A stretch of DNA of 64,000 bases from Desulfovibrionaceae bacterium (GCA_028689675.1 JAQVCS010000010.1:29408-93407), one strand, 5' to 3'. Counted from the stretch's first letter, positions 44,189 through 53,238 are shown. The notes: a model not told the origin generated them from the sequence alone. A program made the numbers and translations.

Positions 44189-45328
44189 TTATTTAGGTGT
44201 AACTTCACCCACATAGGTACGCTTGCCATCCTTATATTCGATAATGCCCACGGGCATTTCGGCATCATGGGTGGCATTAATGCTCAGGCTGCCCAACGCT
44301 GTGGGCAGGTTTTTGGTTTCTGCCAAAGCTTTGGTCAAGGCAGCGGCATCTGTGCCGCCAGCACGCTTAATGGCATCCAGAATGAGCAAATAGGTGTTAT
44401 AGCCCAACGCGCCGTTTACATTGGTTTCTTTGTTGGGGTAAGCCTTTGTCCATGCTTCGGTAAAGGCTTTGGCTTCTGCGCTCATGTTGGTCATGCCAGC
44501 ATCATAGGGGAAGGTGGTGTGCAAAAAGCCTTCTACTGCGTTGCCGCCAATTTTGACGGTATCGGGGTTATCCATGGCGTCAGCACCCATCAGGCGGAAC
44601 TTGGCGCCCAGCTCGCGAGCCTGCTTCATAATAATAGCGCCTTCAGCAAAATAGGCGGGCATGAACACAATGTCGGGCTGCTTGCTGATAAGCTCGGTAA
44701 GCTGCGCGGTAAAATCTTGGTCACCAGAGCTGTATTTCAGGTTGGCCACCACCGTGCCGCCCATTTTTTTGAACGAACGGGTAAAGAAGCTGGAAAGACC
44801 CACGGCATAGTCGTTGGTCATGTCCATAAGCACGGCGGCCTTTTTAAAGCCCAAGTTTTCAAAAGCATAGGTAGCGGCAGCAGCGCCCTGATAGGGGTCA
44901 ATAAAGCAAGCGCGGAAATAATATTTTTTACCCTGCGTTACCAAGGGGTTAGTGCAGGAAGTGCCCACAGCGGGAATGCCGGCTTTTTCAGAAACTTCGC
45001 CACCAGCCATGGCCAAAGAAGAACCGTATGTGCCAATGATGGCGTGCACTTTATCGCGCTCGACCAAACGCTTGACGGCATTGGCGGCTTCTACTTTGTC
45101 AGATTTGTTATCAACAACAACAAGCTGCACGGGGCGGTTCAGCACAGTAGGCATAGCCTTGTTTGCCAGTTGCACCCCTTCCAGTTCAAGCTGGCCACCA
45201 AAGGCATTCTGACCGGTAAGGGGCAGGTACACGCCAATTTTCACAGCATCTGCTGCCAAAGCCCCACCAGCCACGCCCAGCGCCAATGCGGCCAAAGCCA
45301 GAGTGGCAATACTTTTCCCCAATTTCAT
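44189..45328 (-). CDS. livJ: Branched-chain amino-acid binding protein LivJ/K-like (operon 2)
   Basis: A 379-residue periplasmic protein with signal peptide KLGKSIATLALAALALGVAGGALA. The mature chain has VKIGVYLPLTGQNAFGGQLELEG, AIIGTYGSSLAMAGGEVSEKAGIPAVGTSCTNPLVT and AAVLMDMTNDYAVGLSSFF, the type I binding fold. GGAG with eight-base spacing favours the second of two ATGs (45328). Its ligand may differ from that of LivJ1, given the sequence divergence. It leads operon 2 and follows a strong promoter with a palindromic operator-like site. Confidence 0.94.
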   Translation of the reverse strand: MKLGKSIATLALAALALGVAGGALAADAVKIGVYLPLTGQNAFGGQLELEGVQLANKAMPTVLNRPVQLVVVDNKSDKVEAANAVKRLVERDKVHAIIGTYGSSLAMAGGEVSEKAGIPAVGTSCTNPLVTQGKKYYFRACFIDPYQGAAAATYAFENLGFKKAAVLMDMTNDYAVGLSSFFTRSFKKMGGTVVANLKYSSGDQDFTAQLTELISKQPDIVFMPAYFAEGAIIMKQARELGAKFRLMGADAMDNPDTVKIGGNAVEGFLHTTFPYDAGMTNMSAEAKAFTEAWTKAYPNKETNVNGALGYNTYLLILDAIKRAGGTDAAALTKALAETKNLPTALGSLSINATHDAEMPVGIIEYKDGKRTYVGEVTPK

Positions 45329-45414
45329 ACCCATTCTCCTTTGTATGCGCGTCCCCCGCCTTTCTTCCCCTGTGGAAGAGGGCGTTCGCGTTTTGCTGTT
45401 CATTGACAGCGAAA

Positions 45415-45445
45415 ATAATACACTGTTGCCAGCGTTATGGCAACA
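45415..45445 (-). promoter_or_regulatory. Promoter and overlapping palindrome upstream of livJ2
   Basis: On the minus strand TTGCCA (45438-45443) and TATTAT (45415-45420) are separated by 17 bases. The perfect inverted repeat TGTTGCCA/TGGCAACA (45424-45431 with 45438-45445, spacer 6) covers the -35 and most of the spacer, the usual position of a repressor site. A second smaller palindrome, GACAATTTTGTC, lies at 45474-45485, upstream of the promoter. Confidence 0.6.
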
Positions 45446-45504
45446 TATTTACGCTTTCTTTATCCCCAAAAAAGACAATTTTGTCATAAATAAAAGAAAA
45501 AAAA

Positions 45505-47298
45505 CTAGACCCCACAGCGTACATAGGCGGCAAACAAGCGCGGCGCAATGCGCGAAAAAGCATCGCGCTCTGCTGTTAATTCCATCTTGGGCACAAGAGC
45601 ACGCACCACAGGCAGGCCAAAATCGCTGCGGGTCAGGGTGACATAATATACCTGCCGCCCATAGGCTGCCAGCAGGCGCTCAAGCATAGCCACATTGCGC
45701 TCGGGCGATTCCAACGTATAGTCGGGCAAATCTTCCAGCATACGCACGGGCAGGCCGCGCAAGCCAAAAGCCGAAGGCTGGCCATGTGGGTAAGGGTATG
45801 GTGTTTCTGTCAGCGCAGCCAAAGCCGCGCCCATGCCCGAAAGCTTGGCTGCCGTGGCGCGCGCCACACCGCCCTCGGGGCGGCGCACAAAGCATTGGTA
45901 GCAAGGCAGGCCAAAGACCGTAGTCAAATTCATAAACTGCACCTGAATGCCACGCGCGGCATAATCATCAAGCAAAGCCTGCAAACGCGGCTCGCGCGAG
46001 CGCAGGGTAAAGCACAGCGAGCGGCGGTACAGGGTCAAGGCCTCGGCATCGCGCTCAAAAATTTCTGTCAAAGCCGCCACCTTGGCCTCTGCCAGCGTGT
46101 TGCCCGAAGCCAGCCCCGTTGAACCACAGGCCATAAACAGGGCGGGTTCATCCAGATTACAAAATAAAAATACGGCCTGCGCGGGCACAAGCACAGGCTC
46201 GCCATTCGCAGCGCTGGCCTCAAGCCAATGTAAGGGGAAGTCGGTATAGGGTACTTCCAGCGGCAGCTCATTGGGGTCAAGCGCCGCCCTGCCCTGCGCG
46301 CGCAATTCTGAAAGCCGCGCAAGCACAAGGGGCATGGGCTTTGTGCGCCCTGTCACCACGCTGTGCCCCTCGTGAATAGCTATTGAAGCATAGGAGGAAG
46401 CGCGTTCTACCATTTCCATAGCATACGAGGCGCGCGTGCCCGCAAGCGAAAGCCCGCGCCCATAGGTGGTGGCCTGCCCTTGCAGGGAATAGTCCAGCCC
46501 GCCATTACGCACGGCAATGTTCACATTCCACGGGCGCAGTAAGGCTATGGGCGAAAGCGAGGCCTCGTGGCGCATTTCCTGCCCTGCAATAATGCCCTGC
46601 TCTTGCAGCACCGCCAGAGCTTGTTGGGCAGTTTCCTGCGCTGGCGGGCGCTGCCACGCTGTGCCCGCAGGCTCGGCCAGCATGGCGGCATGAATGTCTG
46701 CCAAGCGCGGGGCTGGGGCATAGCCAGGCCACGAGGGGGGCAAGGCCGCCGCCAATGCTTTATCGTGCTCTGCCAGTGCACACAGGGCTTCTTTGCTGTA
46801 CAGCCATGGCAAATCGCTGTCTTCTGGATGAGGCAAGAGCCTGTGTTCGCAAATATTTTCGGTAAACAAGCCAGACCATGCGCTGTGGGCTTCCCTATCG
46901 GGCAGGCAAAGCCAGCGCAAATAAATAAGCGGGCTGGCATCGTGCAGCAGGGGGGCAAGGCTGCTGGCCTGTGCAGGGGCATGAAGCGCAAACCCCAGCG
47001 CCTCTAGCAGGCCGCCATGCACAGCAGGGCGCAGCAAGGCACATTCCAGCAGCAAGGCCGCCAAAGGCTTATGCAGTATATGCCCTGCCTCTACAGCGCG
47101 GGGCACATAGGCTGCCACCGCTGCCGCAGGCAAATCACACAAAGCGCGCAGGGCATAATTATGCAAAAAATCATCCAAAGGCGTGCGCTGCAAATCGTCC
47201 AATGCCTGCTCCAGCCCATAGCCTACTGGTGGTTCACAAGAAAAATAGCCCGTGGTGGCTTGGGTAACAGAATGCGTATAGGTATACGAAAGGCTCAT
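45505..47298 (-). CDS. YcaO-domain protein, stand-alone, with long N-terminal region
   Basis: The 597-residue product has the ATP-binding YcaO core in its C-terminal 350 residues: TTYGRGLSLAGTRASYAMEMVERASSY and GSTGLASGNTLAEAKVAALTEIFERDAEAL, with the conserved acidic residues that bind Mg-ATP. The first 200 residues are helical and Leu/Ala-rich, with no recognised family. YcaO enzymes use ATP to form azolines, thioamides or amidines on peptide backbones; E. coli YcaO instead assists RimO. No precursor peptide, TfuA or dehydrogenase gene is adjacent, so the target is unknown. GAGG precedes ATG 47298. rpsI and rplM are upstream, separated by a terminator. Confidence 0.88.
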   Translation of the reverse strand: MSLSYTYTHSVTQATTGYFSCEPPVGYGLEQALDDLQRTPLDDFLHNYALRALCDLPAAAVAAYVPRAVEAGHILHKPLAALLLECALLRPAVHGGLLEALGFALHAPAQASSLAPLLHDASPLIYLRWLCLPDREAHSAWSGLFTENICEHRLLPHPEDSDLPWLYSKEALCALAEHDKALAAALPPSWPGYAPAPRLADIHAAMLAEPAGTAWQRPPAQETAQQALAVLQEQGIIAGQEMRHEASLSPIALLRPWNVNIAVRNGGLDYSLQGQATTYGRGLSLAGTRASYAMEMVERASSYASIAIHEGHSVVTGRTKPMPLVLARLSELRAQGRAALDPNELPLEVPYTDFPLHWLEASAANGEPVLVPAQAVFLFCNLDEPALFMACGSTGLASGNTLAEAKVAALTEIFERDAEALTLYRRSLCFTLRSREPRLQALLDDYAARGIQVQFMNLTTVFGLPCYQCFVRRPEGGVARATAAKLSGMGAALAALTETPYPYPHGQPSAFGLRGLPVRMLEDLPDYTLESPERNVAMLERLLAAYGRQVYYVTLTRSDFGLPVVRALVPKMELTAERDAFSRIAPRLFAAYVRCGV

Positions 47299-47474
47299 AA
47301 TAACCTCGTGCAAAAAAGCTTGCCCTTGATGCGGGCAGATAAAAAAACTGATAATTTTCCCGCAGGGAAAAACACCATACAAGCCTGTGTGCCAGCCAAA
47401 AGCACACTGCCCCAAAAGCCCATAAGCAGCGCGCCCTTTTTATTTCTGAGTGTAAAAGTAGTATTACAGAGCAT

Positions 47475-47504
47475 AAAAAAGGGCAAGCCCGAAGGCCTGC
47501 CCTT
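47475..47504 (-). terminator. Terminator of rplM-rpsI with TTCG tetraloop
   Basis: On the minus strand an 11-bp stem with one G-T pair (47494-47504 with 47479-47489) encloses the stable loop TTCG and ends in a T-run. It lies 30 bp after the rpsI stop. Confidence 0.9.
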
Positions 47505-47533
47505 GTACAACGCACAGTGCAACTGGCGTAATC

Positions 47534-47926
47534 TTAACGCTTTGAATACTGGTAACGGGCGCGAGCAGCGCGCAAACCATACTTTTTGCGTTCTTTCTTA
47601 CGGGCATCACGGGTAAGGAAGCCAGCTTTTTTCAGCAGGCCGCGCAAACCAGCGTCCACAGAAAGCAGAGCGCGAGAAATGCCGTGGCGCACAGCTTCGG
47701 CCTGACCAGAAACACCACCGCCAGCAACGGTAACTTTCACGTCAAACTTTTCGGCCAGCTTGCACAAAACAAGAGGCTGACGCACAATCATTTGCAGGGT
47801 CTTGCGGGGGAAATATTCTTCGTACGAACGGCCATTCACCAGAATGCTGCCAGAACCAGCATACAGACGGGTGCGGGCAGTAGCGGTCTTGCGGCGACCA
47901 GTGCCATAATCAAAAGTAGCGGACAT
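47534..47926 (-). CDS. rpsI: 30S ribosomal protein S9
   Basis: A 130-residue protein with [22 protein letters not shown] at the start and [22 protein letters not shown] at the end, the S9 hallmarks; the conserved basic tail reaches the ribosomal P site. It follows rplM by 16 bp in the usual rplM-rpsI operon. Confidence 0.98.
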   Translation of the reverse strand: MSATFDYGTGRRKTATARTRLYAGSGSILVNGRSYEEYFPRKTLQMIVRQPLVLCKLAEKFDVKVTVAGGGVSGQAEAVRHGISRALLSVDAGLRGLLKKAGFLTRDARKKERKKYGLRAARARYQYSKR

Positions 47927-47942
47927 TGTGCTTTCCTCGTCT

Positions 47943-48377
47943 CTAGTAAGGCAGGTTCAGTGCCTGAGGGTTCTGGGCTGTATGCGGATGCGTTTCGCCA
48001 GCATACACCTTGAGCTTTTTCAGCATGTTGCGACCCAGCGTATTGCGGGGCAACATACCGCGCACGGCATTGATAAGAGCCTGACCGGGCTTGGCAGCAT
48101 TGAGCTTTTCCAGCGTAGTGGTCTTTAAGCCACCCACATAGCCAGAATAGCTGTAATACTTCTTATTATGCAGTTTGGTGCCAGTGACTTTGATTTTGTC
48201 ACAGTTCACAACAACAATAAAATCGCCATTATCCATGTGGGGGGCGAATTCGGGCTTATGCTTGCCACGCAGGCGGTGTGCAATCTGGCTGGCCAGACGA
48301 CCCAAAACCTGATCCTGAGCATCGACCACAAACCATTGCTGGTCAATGTCCTTGGGGGTGGGGCTGAAAGTCTTCAT
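47943..48377 (-). CDS. rplM: 50S ribosomal protein L13
   Basis: A 144-residue protein with [55 protein letters not shown] and the [21 protein letters not shown] region typical of L13. ATG 48377 follows GAGGAG. It heads the rplM-rpsI operon behind a near-consensus promoter. Confidence 0.98.
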   Translation of the reverse strand: MKTFSPTPKDIDQQWFVVDAQDQVLGRLASQIAHRLRGKHKPEFAPHMDNGDFIVVVNCDKIKVTGTKLHNKKYYSYSGYVGGLKTTTLEKLNAAKPGQALINAVRGMLPRNTLGRNMLKKLKVYAGETHPHTAQNPQALNLPY

Positions 48378-48417
48378 TGAGAGTAACTCCTCAAAAAATT
48401 ACGATCGAAAGAGCGTT

Positions 48418-48446
48418 TTTATAATAGAATTGGCACGGCTTGTCAA
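48418..48446 (-). promoter_or_regulatory. Sigma-70 promoter of rplM-rpsI
   Basis: On the minus strand a consensus TTGACA (48441-48446) and TATAAA (48418-48423) are separated by 17 bases, 41 bp before the rplM start. Confidence 0.8.
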
Positions 48447-48594
48447 GCAACAAAGCGTAACGGGGCTGGGATGTGACATTCCGGCCTGAAAAAATGGGGG
48501 AGCAATAAACCCACTGTGCCCTCAAGCACCACTTGCCCAGACACAGGCTGGCAAGGGGCTTTTTTGCGGCGGGGGTTTACGCACCGTGAAACGC

Positions 48595-48623
48595 TTGTTC
48601 TCTACACTAAAAGCCCCTATACT
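48595..48623 (+). promoter_or_regulatory. Sigma-70 type promoter of the HD-domain gene
   Basis: TTGTTC (48595-48600) and TATACT (48618-48623) lie 17 bases apart, 69 bp upstream of the start. The remaining spacer between this site and the rplM promoter (48447-48594) shows no gene. Confidence 0.55.
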
Positions 48624-48691
48624 GCCAAGTAGTTTTTTGCCTCTTCCCCCTTTTTTTTACAGGGCTGCCCGCCCCGCAGGAGGTTTACAGC

Positions 48692-49933
48692 ATGAACACT
48701 ATACGCAAGGGTCTGCTTCAGCTCATTTTTTCTGGTGCATATATGCTGCGCTGGAATGACAAACAACGCGCTTCAGAACTGTATGAAATAGACAAACAGG
48801 GGCACAAAATGCTGCTGGCCTGCGCGCTGTGGCAACAAAATAGCCAGCACCTTGGCATAGAAGCCAAGCACAGCATGGGGCAAAAAATTATTGAAGGCGG
48901 GCTCTTTGACTACCTGTACCGCATGGTCATTACCGATATCAAGCCGCCTGTGTTTTACCGCATTAAAGAAAAGCCAGAGCACTTTCGGCAATTGACCGAA
49001 TACGTCATTGCCAAGCTTGAGCCCATAGTTGCCCCCCTTGACAGCGGCTTTTGGCAGCGTTTTTGTGAATATCACCGCCAGCCCGATGACAGCAGCCAAG
49101 AAGCCCGCATATTAAGCGCCGCGCATTTGTATGCCTCGCGCTGGGAATTTAATTGCCTGCGCCCGCTCAACAGCTTTGATGAAGAAATGCCCCACATCGA
49201 GCGCTCTTTTCAGAACAGACTAGACAGCCTGCGCGATGTGGCTGGCGTGCCCGCCCTGCTGGAAAAAGAAAATGCCCTTGCCCGTTTTGCCAATATTTGC
49301 GGTATGCTGCGCTTTCAAATTCGCTGGACGCAAGTGCCGCGCATTCCCGCCACCTCTGTGCTAGGGCATATGTTTTTAGTGGCCACCTATGCCTATTGCT
49401 ACAGCTTAACCATTCATGGCTGCACGGCACGCTGCAACAATAATTTCTTCTGCGGGCTATTTCATGATTTGCCCGAACTTTTGACCCGCGACATTATTTC
49501 CCCAGTCAAGCGCTCTGTGCCCCTGCTGCCCGAGCTGATACGCGAATACGAAGAACAGGAGCTGGAATCGCACATTTTTGCCCCTTTGCGCAAGCAGGGC
49601 TTTGATGGGCTTGCCAATGACATTGGCTATTATCTTGGCTTGGCTACAGGCTCGGAATTTTTTGAAAGCACGCGCGTGGATGGCGTGGTCAAACGCATAG
49701 ACGATTTCAGCGCCTTGCACAGCAGCTGCAATGCCAATGCCCTTGACCCAAAAGACGGCGAGCTTATTAAGGTGTGCGACACCTTGGCAGCTTTTTTAGA
49801 AGCCAGCAATTCCTTGCGGCATGGGGTTTCTTCTGCGCATTTAGTACAGGCGGCAGGTAATTTGCGTAAGATATTGCAGGAATGCGGCATCAGCGAGCTG
49901 GAGCTTGGCGCACTAATGGCTGATTTTGATTAA
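48692..49933 (+). CDS. HD-domain phosphohydrolase (YfbR-like)
   Basis: A 413-residue protein. The C-terminal half contains a metal-binding HD motif set: SVLGHMFLVATYAYCYSL, then GLFHDLPELLTRDIISPVKR, as in YfbR-type 5'-nucleotidases and other HD hydrolases. The N-terminal half (LYEIDKQGHKMLLACALWQQ) resembles the front part of DNA-repair-linked HD proteins but is not assignable. Substrate is unknown; nucleotide hydrolysis is the best guess. GGAGG precedes ATG 48692. It is convergent with leuB. Confidence 0.82.
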   Translation: MNTIRKGLLQLIFSGAYMLRWNDKQRASELYEIDKQGHKMLLACALWQQNSQHLGIEAKHSMGQKIIEGGLFDYLYRMVITDIKPPVFYRIKEKPEHFRQLTEYVIAKLEPIVAPLDSGFWQRFCEYHRQPDDSSQEARILSAAHLYASRWEFNCLRPLNSFDEEMPHIERSFQNRLDSLRDVAGVPALLEKENALARFANICGMLRFQIRWTQVPRIPATSVLGHMFLVATYAYCYSLTIHGCTARCNNNFFCGLFHDLPELLTRDIISPVKRSVPLLPELIREYEEQELESHIFAPLRKQGFDGLANDIGYYLGLATGSEFFESTRVDGVVKRIDDFSALHSSCNANALDPKDGELIKVCDTLAAFLEASNSLRHGVSSAHLVQAAGNLRKILQECGISELELGALMADFD

Positions 49934-49935
49934 AA

Positions 49936-49977
49936 AAGTGCTCAAGGCGGGCAGTCCCATGACTACTCGCCTTGAGC
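49936..49977 (-). terminator. Terminator of leuCDB
   Basis: A 9-bp stem CTCAAGGCG/CGCCTTGAG (49941-49949 with 49968-49976) is followed on the minus strand by CACTTTTTTA. It also lies just after the convergent HD gene, so it may slow transcription from both sides. Confidence 0.7.
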
Positions 49978-50034
49978 GGCACAACAAAGCAACATTGTGC
50001 ACTGCCCAACCATAGGCAATGCACAAGGAGTACT

Positions 50035-51108
50035 TTACAAGTTTGCAATCACCTTGCAGCCCATTTCTTCGGTGTTCACCAAGGTCTTGCCGGGTTCCAT
50101 AATATCGCCAGTGCGGAAGCCCGCTTCCAGCGTTTTACGCACGGCATTTTCAATAGCGTCGGCTTCTTCACCCATGTCAAAGGCAAGGCGCAGCATCATG
50201 GCAGCAGAAAGAATAGTGGCCAAGGGGTTGGCCTTTTTCTGCCCCGCAATATCAGGCGCAGAGCCATGAATGGGCTCAAACAGACCAGGGGCAGTTGCGC
50301 CCAGCGAAGCAGAGGGCAGCATACCCAGCGAGCCTGTGATAACAGAGGCTTCGTCTGAAAGAATATCACCAAACAGGTTGCCCGTTAAAATAACGTCAAA
50401 CTGCGAGGGGTCACGCACCAATTGCATGGCGGCATTATCCACATACAAGTGCGTTAATTCCACATCCTGATAGTTTTTGTGCACTTCCAAAACAACGTCT
50501 TTCCACAAGCGGCTCACATCCAGCACATTGGATTTTTCCACCGAGCACACTTTTTTGCTGCGCTTGCGGGCTGTTTCAAAAGCCAAAACGGCAATACGGC
50601 GGATTTCTTCTTCATCATAAATCATGTTGTTGAAGCCCACGCGCTTGCCTTCGCGCACTTCAATGCCGCGCGGCTCGCCAAAATACACATCGCCCGTCAA
50701 TTCGCGCACCACAATCAAGTCCAAACCGCGGGCGGCAATATCAGCACGCAGCAGGCACGCGCCAGCCAATTCCTGAAACAGCTTGGCAGGGCGCAGGTTG
50801 GCAAACAAACCCAAGGCCTTACGAATGCCCAGCAGGCCTTTTTCGGGGCGGTGTGCATTGTCAAGCTGATCCCACTTAGGGCCGCCCACAGCGCCCAAAA
50901 AGACAGCGTCCGCTTTTTTGCAGGCGTCAATAGTGGCTTGGGGCAAGGGTTCGCCGCAGGTATCAATGGCAATGCCGCCAATCAACGCTTCAGTAAAGCT
51001 GAAGCTGTGCCCAAACTTTTTGCCCGTTGCTTCCAGCACTTTTACTGCTTCGGCAACAATTTCTGGGCCAATGCCATCACCTGGCAATAAACAAATAGTC
51101 TTCTGCAT
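50035..51108 (-). CDS. leuB: 3-isopropylmalate dehydrogenase
   Basis: The 357-residue NAD-dependent enzyme oxidises and decarboxylates 3-isopropylmalate. Motifs are [67 protein letters not shown] and the NAD site [21 protein letters not shown]. It ends the leuCDB operon, six bp after leuD. Confidence 0.97.
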   Translation of the reverse strand: MQKTICLLPGDGIGPEIVAEAVKVLEATGKKFGHSFSFTEALIGGIAIDTCGEPLPQATIDACKKADAVFLGAVGGPKWDQLDNAHRPEKGLLGIRKALGLFANLRPAKLFQELAGACLLRADIAARGLDLIVVRELTGDVYFGEPRGIEVREGKRVGFNNMIYDEEEIRRIAVLAFETARKRSKKVCSVEKSNVLDVSRLWKDVVLEVHKNYQDVELTHLYVDNAAMQLVRDPSQFDVILTGNLFGDILSDEASVITGSLGMLPSASLGATAPGLFEPIHGSAPDIAGQKKANPLATILSAAMMLRLAFDMGEEADAIENAVRKTLEAGFRTGDIMEPGKTLVNTEEMGCKVIANL

Positions 51109-51114
51109 GACTTA

Positions 51115-51618
51115 CTATCCTTTTTTCTGCGCAAGGCGTTCTTTGACATAGGGCACAAGGCCGCCCTTGGCCAGCAGCTCGGCCATAGAGGCAGGCAGGG
51201 GCGGATATTTGATAGTCACACCATTGGTCAGGTCGTGCACCACGCCAGCGCTGGCATCTACTTCCAGCGTGTCGCCATCATTGAGCTTATCCACATCATC
51301 GCCAATTTCAATCAGCAGCAGCCCCATATTAAAGGCATTGCGGTAGAAAATACGGGCAAAGCTGTGCCCAATAACCACAGGCATGCCCGCGCCCAAAATG
51401 GCAATAGGGGCATGCTCGCGTGACGAGCCGCAGCCAAAGTTGCGCTCGGCAACCATGATATCCCCAGCCTGCACACGCTTCACCCAGCCGGGTTCCAGCC
51501 CTTCCATGCAATTTTCGCCCAGCTTTTTTGCATCTGTTGTAACAAGAAAGCGCGCAGGAATAATGGCATCGGTGTCTATATGCTGACCCACTTTGTGGGC
51601 AGTACCTTTATATTGCAT
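51115..51618 (-). CDS. leuD: 3-isopropylmalate dehydratase small subunit
   Basis: The 167-residue swivel domain of isopropylmalate isomerase: [15 protein letters not shown] and the active-site loop [19 protein letters not shown]. Its length is the short LeuD form that pairs with a LeuC of about 420 residues, as common in anaerobic deltaproteobacteria. It lies 18 bp after leuC. Confidence 0.97.
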   Translation of the reverse strand: MQYKGTAHKVGQHIDTDAIIPARFLVTTDAKKLGENCMEGLEPGWVKRVQAGDIMVAERNFGCGSSREHAPIAILGAGMPVVIGHSFARIFYRNAFNMGLLLIEIGDDVDKLNDGDTLEVDASAGVVHDLTNGVTIKYPPLPASMAELLAKGGLVPYVKERLAQKKG

Positions 51619-51636
51619 TCTCGTTCCCTCCCAAGC

Positions 51637-52896
51637 CTATATCTGATCGGGGCCAACAATAGTGCCCGCAATAGCTGAAGCGGCGGCCACCAGAGGGCTT
51701 GCCAAATACACTTCAGAATCAAGGCTGCCCATGCGCCCGCGGAAATTGCGGTTGGTGGTGGCAACAGCGCGCTCACCATCGCCCAAAATACCCATGTGGC
51801 CACCCAAGCAGGGGCCGCAGGTGGGCGGGCCCACAATACAGCCTGCATCGGTAAAGACTTCAAACAAGCCTTCGGCAAGGCATTGCTTCCAAATGCTGGG
51901 CGTAGCTGGCAACACAATGCAGCGTACCTTGGGGTTTACTGTACGCCCGCGCAGCACAGAGGCGGCATCACGCATGTCTGAAATGCGGCCATTGGTGCAT
52001 GAACCAATCACCACCTGCTGAATGGGCAATTCCCCAACAGCAGACACAGGTTTGATATTCCCCGGCAAATGCGGGCAGGCCACCACAGGCTCGGCATTGG
52101 TCACGTCAAATTCAACCACGCGCTCATAGCTTGCGCCTTCGTCGGCAGCCAGCAGGCTTACATTGGGGCGGCCGTGGGCAGCGCAATAGGCGCGGGTTTT
52201 TTCATCAACGGGGAACAAGCCCACCTTGCCGCCCGCTTCAATAGCCATATTGGCCATGGTCAGGCGCCCTTCCACGTCCAGCTCATCAATGACAGAGCCG
52301 CCAAATTCCAAAGCACGGTACAAAGCACCGTCCACGCCAATTTTACCAATAAGCATTAAAATCAAATCTTTGGCGCGCAAATTTTTGGGCATAGTGCCTG
52401 TATAGTTTACGCGAATGGTGGGCGGTACTTTAAACCATGTTTCGCCCAAAGCCATGCCGCCAGCAATATCTGTCGAGCCCATGCCCGTGGCAAAAGCCCC
52501 AAGGCCGCCATAGGTACAGGTATGGCTGTCTGCGCCAATGACCACATCGCCAGGGCCTACCAGCCCCATTTCGGGCAGCAGGGCGTGTTCCACACCGCAG
52601 TTACCGCCTTCATAATAATGTGTCAGGTGCTGTTCTTCGGCAAATTTGCGGCTCACCATGACCTGATTGGCCGAATCAATATCTTTTTGCGGGGTAAAGT
52701 GATCCATAACAAAGGCAATTTTGTCTTTGTCAAAAACCTGAGCAGCGCCCATTCCCTTAAACGATTTCACCGCCAAAGGTGCGGTAATATCATTGGCAAG
52801 CACCAGCGAAACGCGGCAGCGCACTATTTGGCCATCATGTTCAATGCGCTGATCTGTATGGGCTTGCAAAATTTTTTGGGCAAGCGTTTGTGCCAT
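51637..52896 (-). CDS. leuC: 3-isopropylmalate dehydratase large subunit
   Basis: The 419-residue aconitase-family subunit carries the [4Fe-4S] site, with VVIGSCTNGRISDMRDA and CIVGPPTCGPCLGGHMGIL supplying the cysteines, plus VIGADSHTCTYGGLGAFATGMG. It is the first gene of the leuCDB unit and is preceded by a 339-bp region with a palindrome, a terminator and a family A repeat, which separates it from leuA. Confidence 0.97.
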   Translation of the reverse strand: MAQTLAQKILQAHTDQRIEHDGQIVRCRVSLVLANDITAPLAVKSFKGMGAAQVFDKDKIAFVMDHFTPQKDIDSANQVMVSRKFAEEQHLTHYYEGGNCGVEHALLPEMGLVGPGDVVIGADSHTCTYGGLGAFATGMGSTDIAGGMALGETWFKVPPTIRVNYTGTMPKNLRAKDLILMLIGKIGVDGALYRALEFGGSVIDELDVEGRLTMANMAIEAGGKVGLFPVDEKTRAYCAAHGRPNVSLLAADEGASYERVVEFDVTNAEPVVACPHLPGNIKPVSAVGELPIQQVVIGSCTNGRISDMRDAASVLRGRTVNPKVRCIVLPATPSIWKQCLAEGLFEVFTDAGCIVGPPTCGPCLGGHMGILGDGERAVATTNRNFRGRMGSLDSEVYLASPLVAAASAIAGTIVGPDQI

Positions 52897-53080
52897 ATGA
52901 GCTTCTCCTTATAAATAAAGCCTTGTAGGGGGAAAGGCCAAGACCATACCCCTTGCCTGTGCGCCATAAGAGCACAGGGCGAATAGACAAAAATGAATGA
53001 AGGCAGTATGCCACAGCACTTTGTCATAAGGACACTAAAATATTGTCACCGTGACAATTTTTTTACATACTACTTCCTTA
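52897..53080 (-). promoter_or_regulatory. leuC leader with a perfect palindrome
   Basis: ATTGTCACCGTGACAAT at 53042-53058 is a perfect 8-1-8 inverted repeat about 150 bp upstream of leuC, next to a second imperfect TGTCATAAGGACA (about 53023-53035). This is the size and symmetry of a dimeric regulator site. I could not match it to a known Desulfovibrio regulator. No gene is present. Confidence 0.5.
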
Positions 53081-53113
53081 TAAAAAAGCAGGCAAGGTTT
53101 TCCCCTGCCTGCT
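53081..53113 (-). terminator. Terminator of leuA
   Basis: On the minus strand an 11-bp stem with one G-T pair (53103-53113 with 53087-53097) precedes six T. With the repeat at 53122-53238 it separates leuA from leuCDB transcriptionally. Confidence 0.8.
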
Positions 53114-53121
53114 CATCATAT

Positions 53122-53238
53122 AAGAGCAGATTCACTTTCAAAGCGCACACAAAGGGGAAGTGTATTCCCCTTGTGCGCCTTGCGTGGCAAAGATTTCTCA
53201 TGAAACCTTGCGGGTATATTCAAAGCGACAATGCTCTA
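53122..53238. repeat. Family A inverted-repeat element, copy 5
   Basis: It begins AAGAGCAGATTCAC and ends ATGCTCTA, in the same orientation as the copy at 37850. The inner hairpin GCACACAAAGGGGAAGT/TTCCCCTTGTGCGC is present. The terminal bases 53236-53238 are the leuA stop codon. It lies between the leuA coding end and its terminator, so leuA mRNA carries the whole repeat. Confidence 0.8.

Noticed and set aside
31367..45328. Recent duplication of the liv operon
   Set aside because: Corresponding proteins differ clearly along their length, and the intergenic layouts differ, so this is not a recent copy.
44123..45406. Long open frame of 427 codons on the plus strand across livJ2
   Set aside because: It lies antisense to a clear LivJ gene, is rich in Gly/His/Phe as expected for a frame opposite a biased gene, and matches no family.
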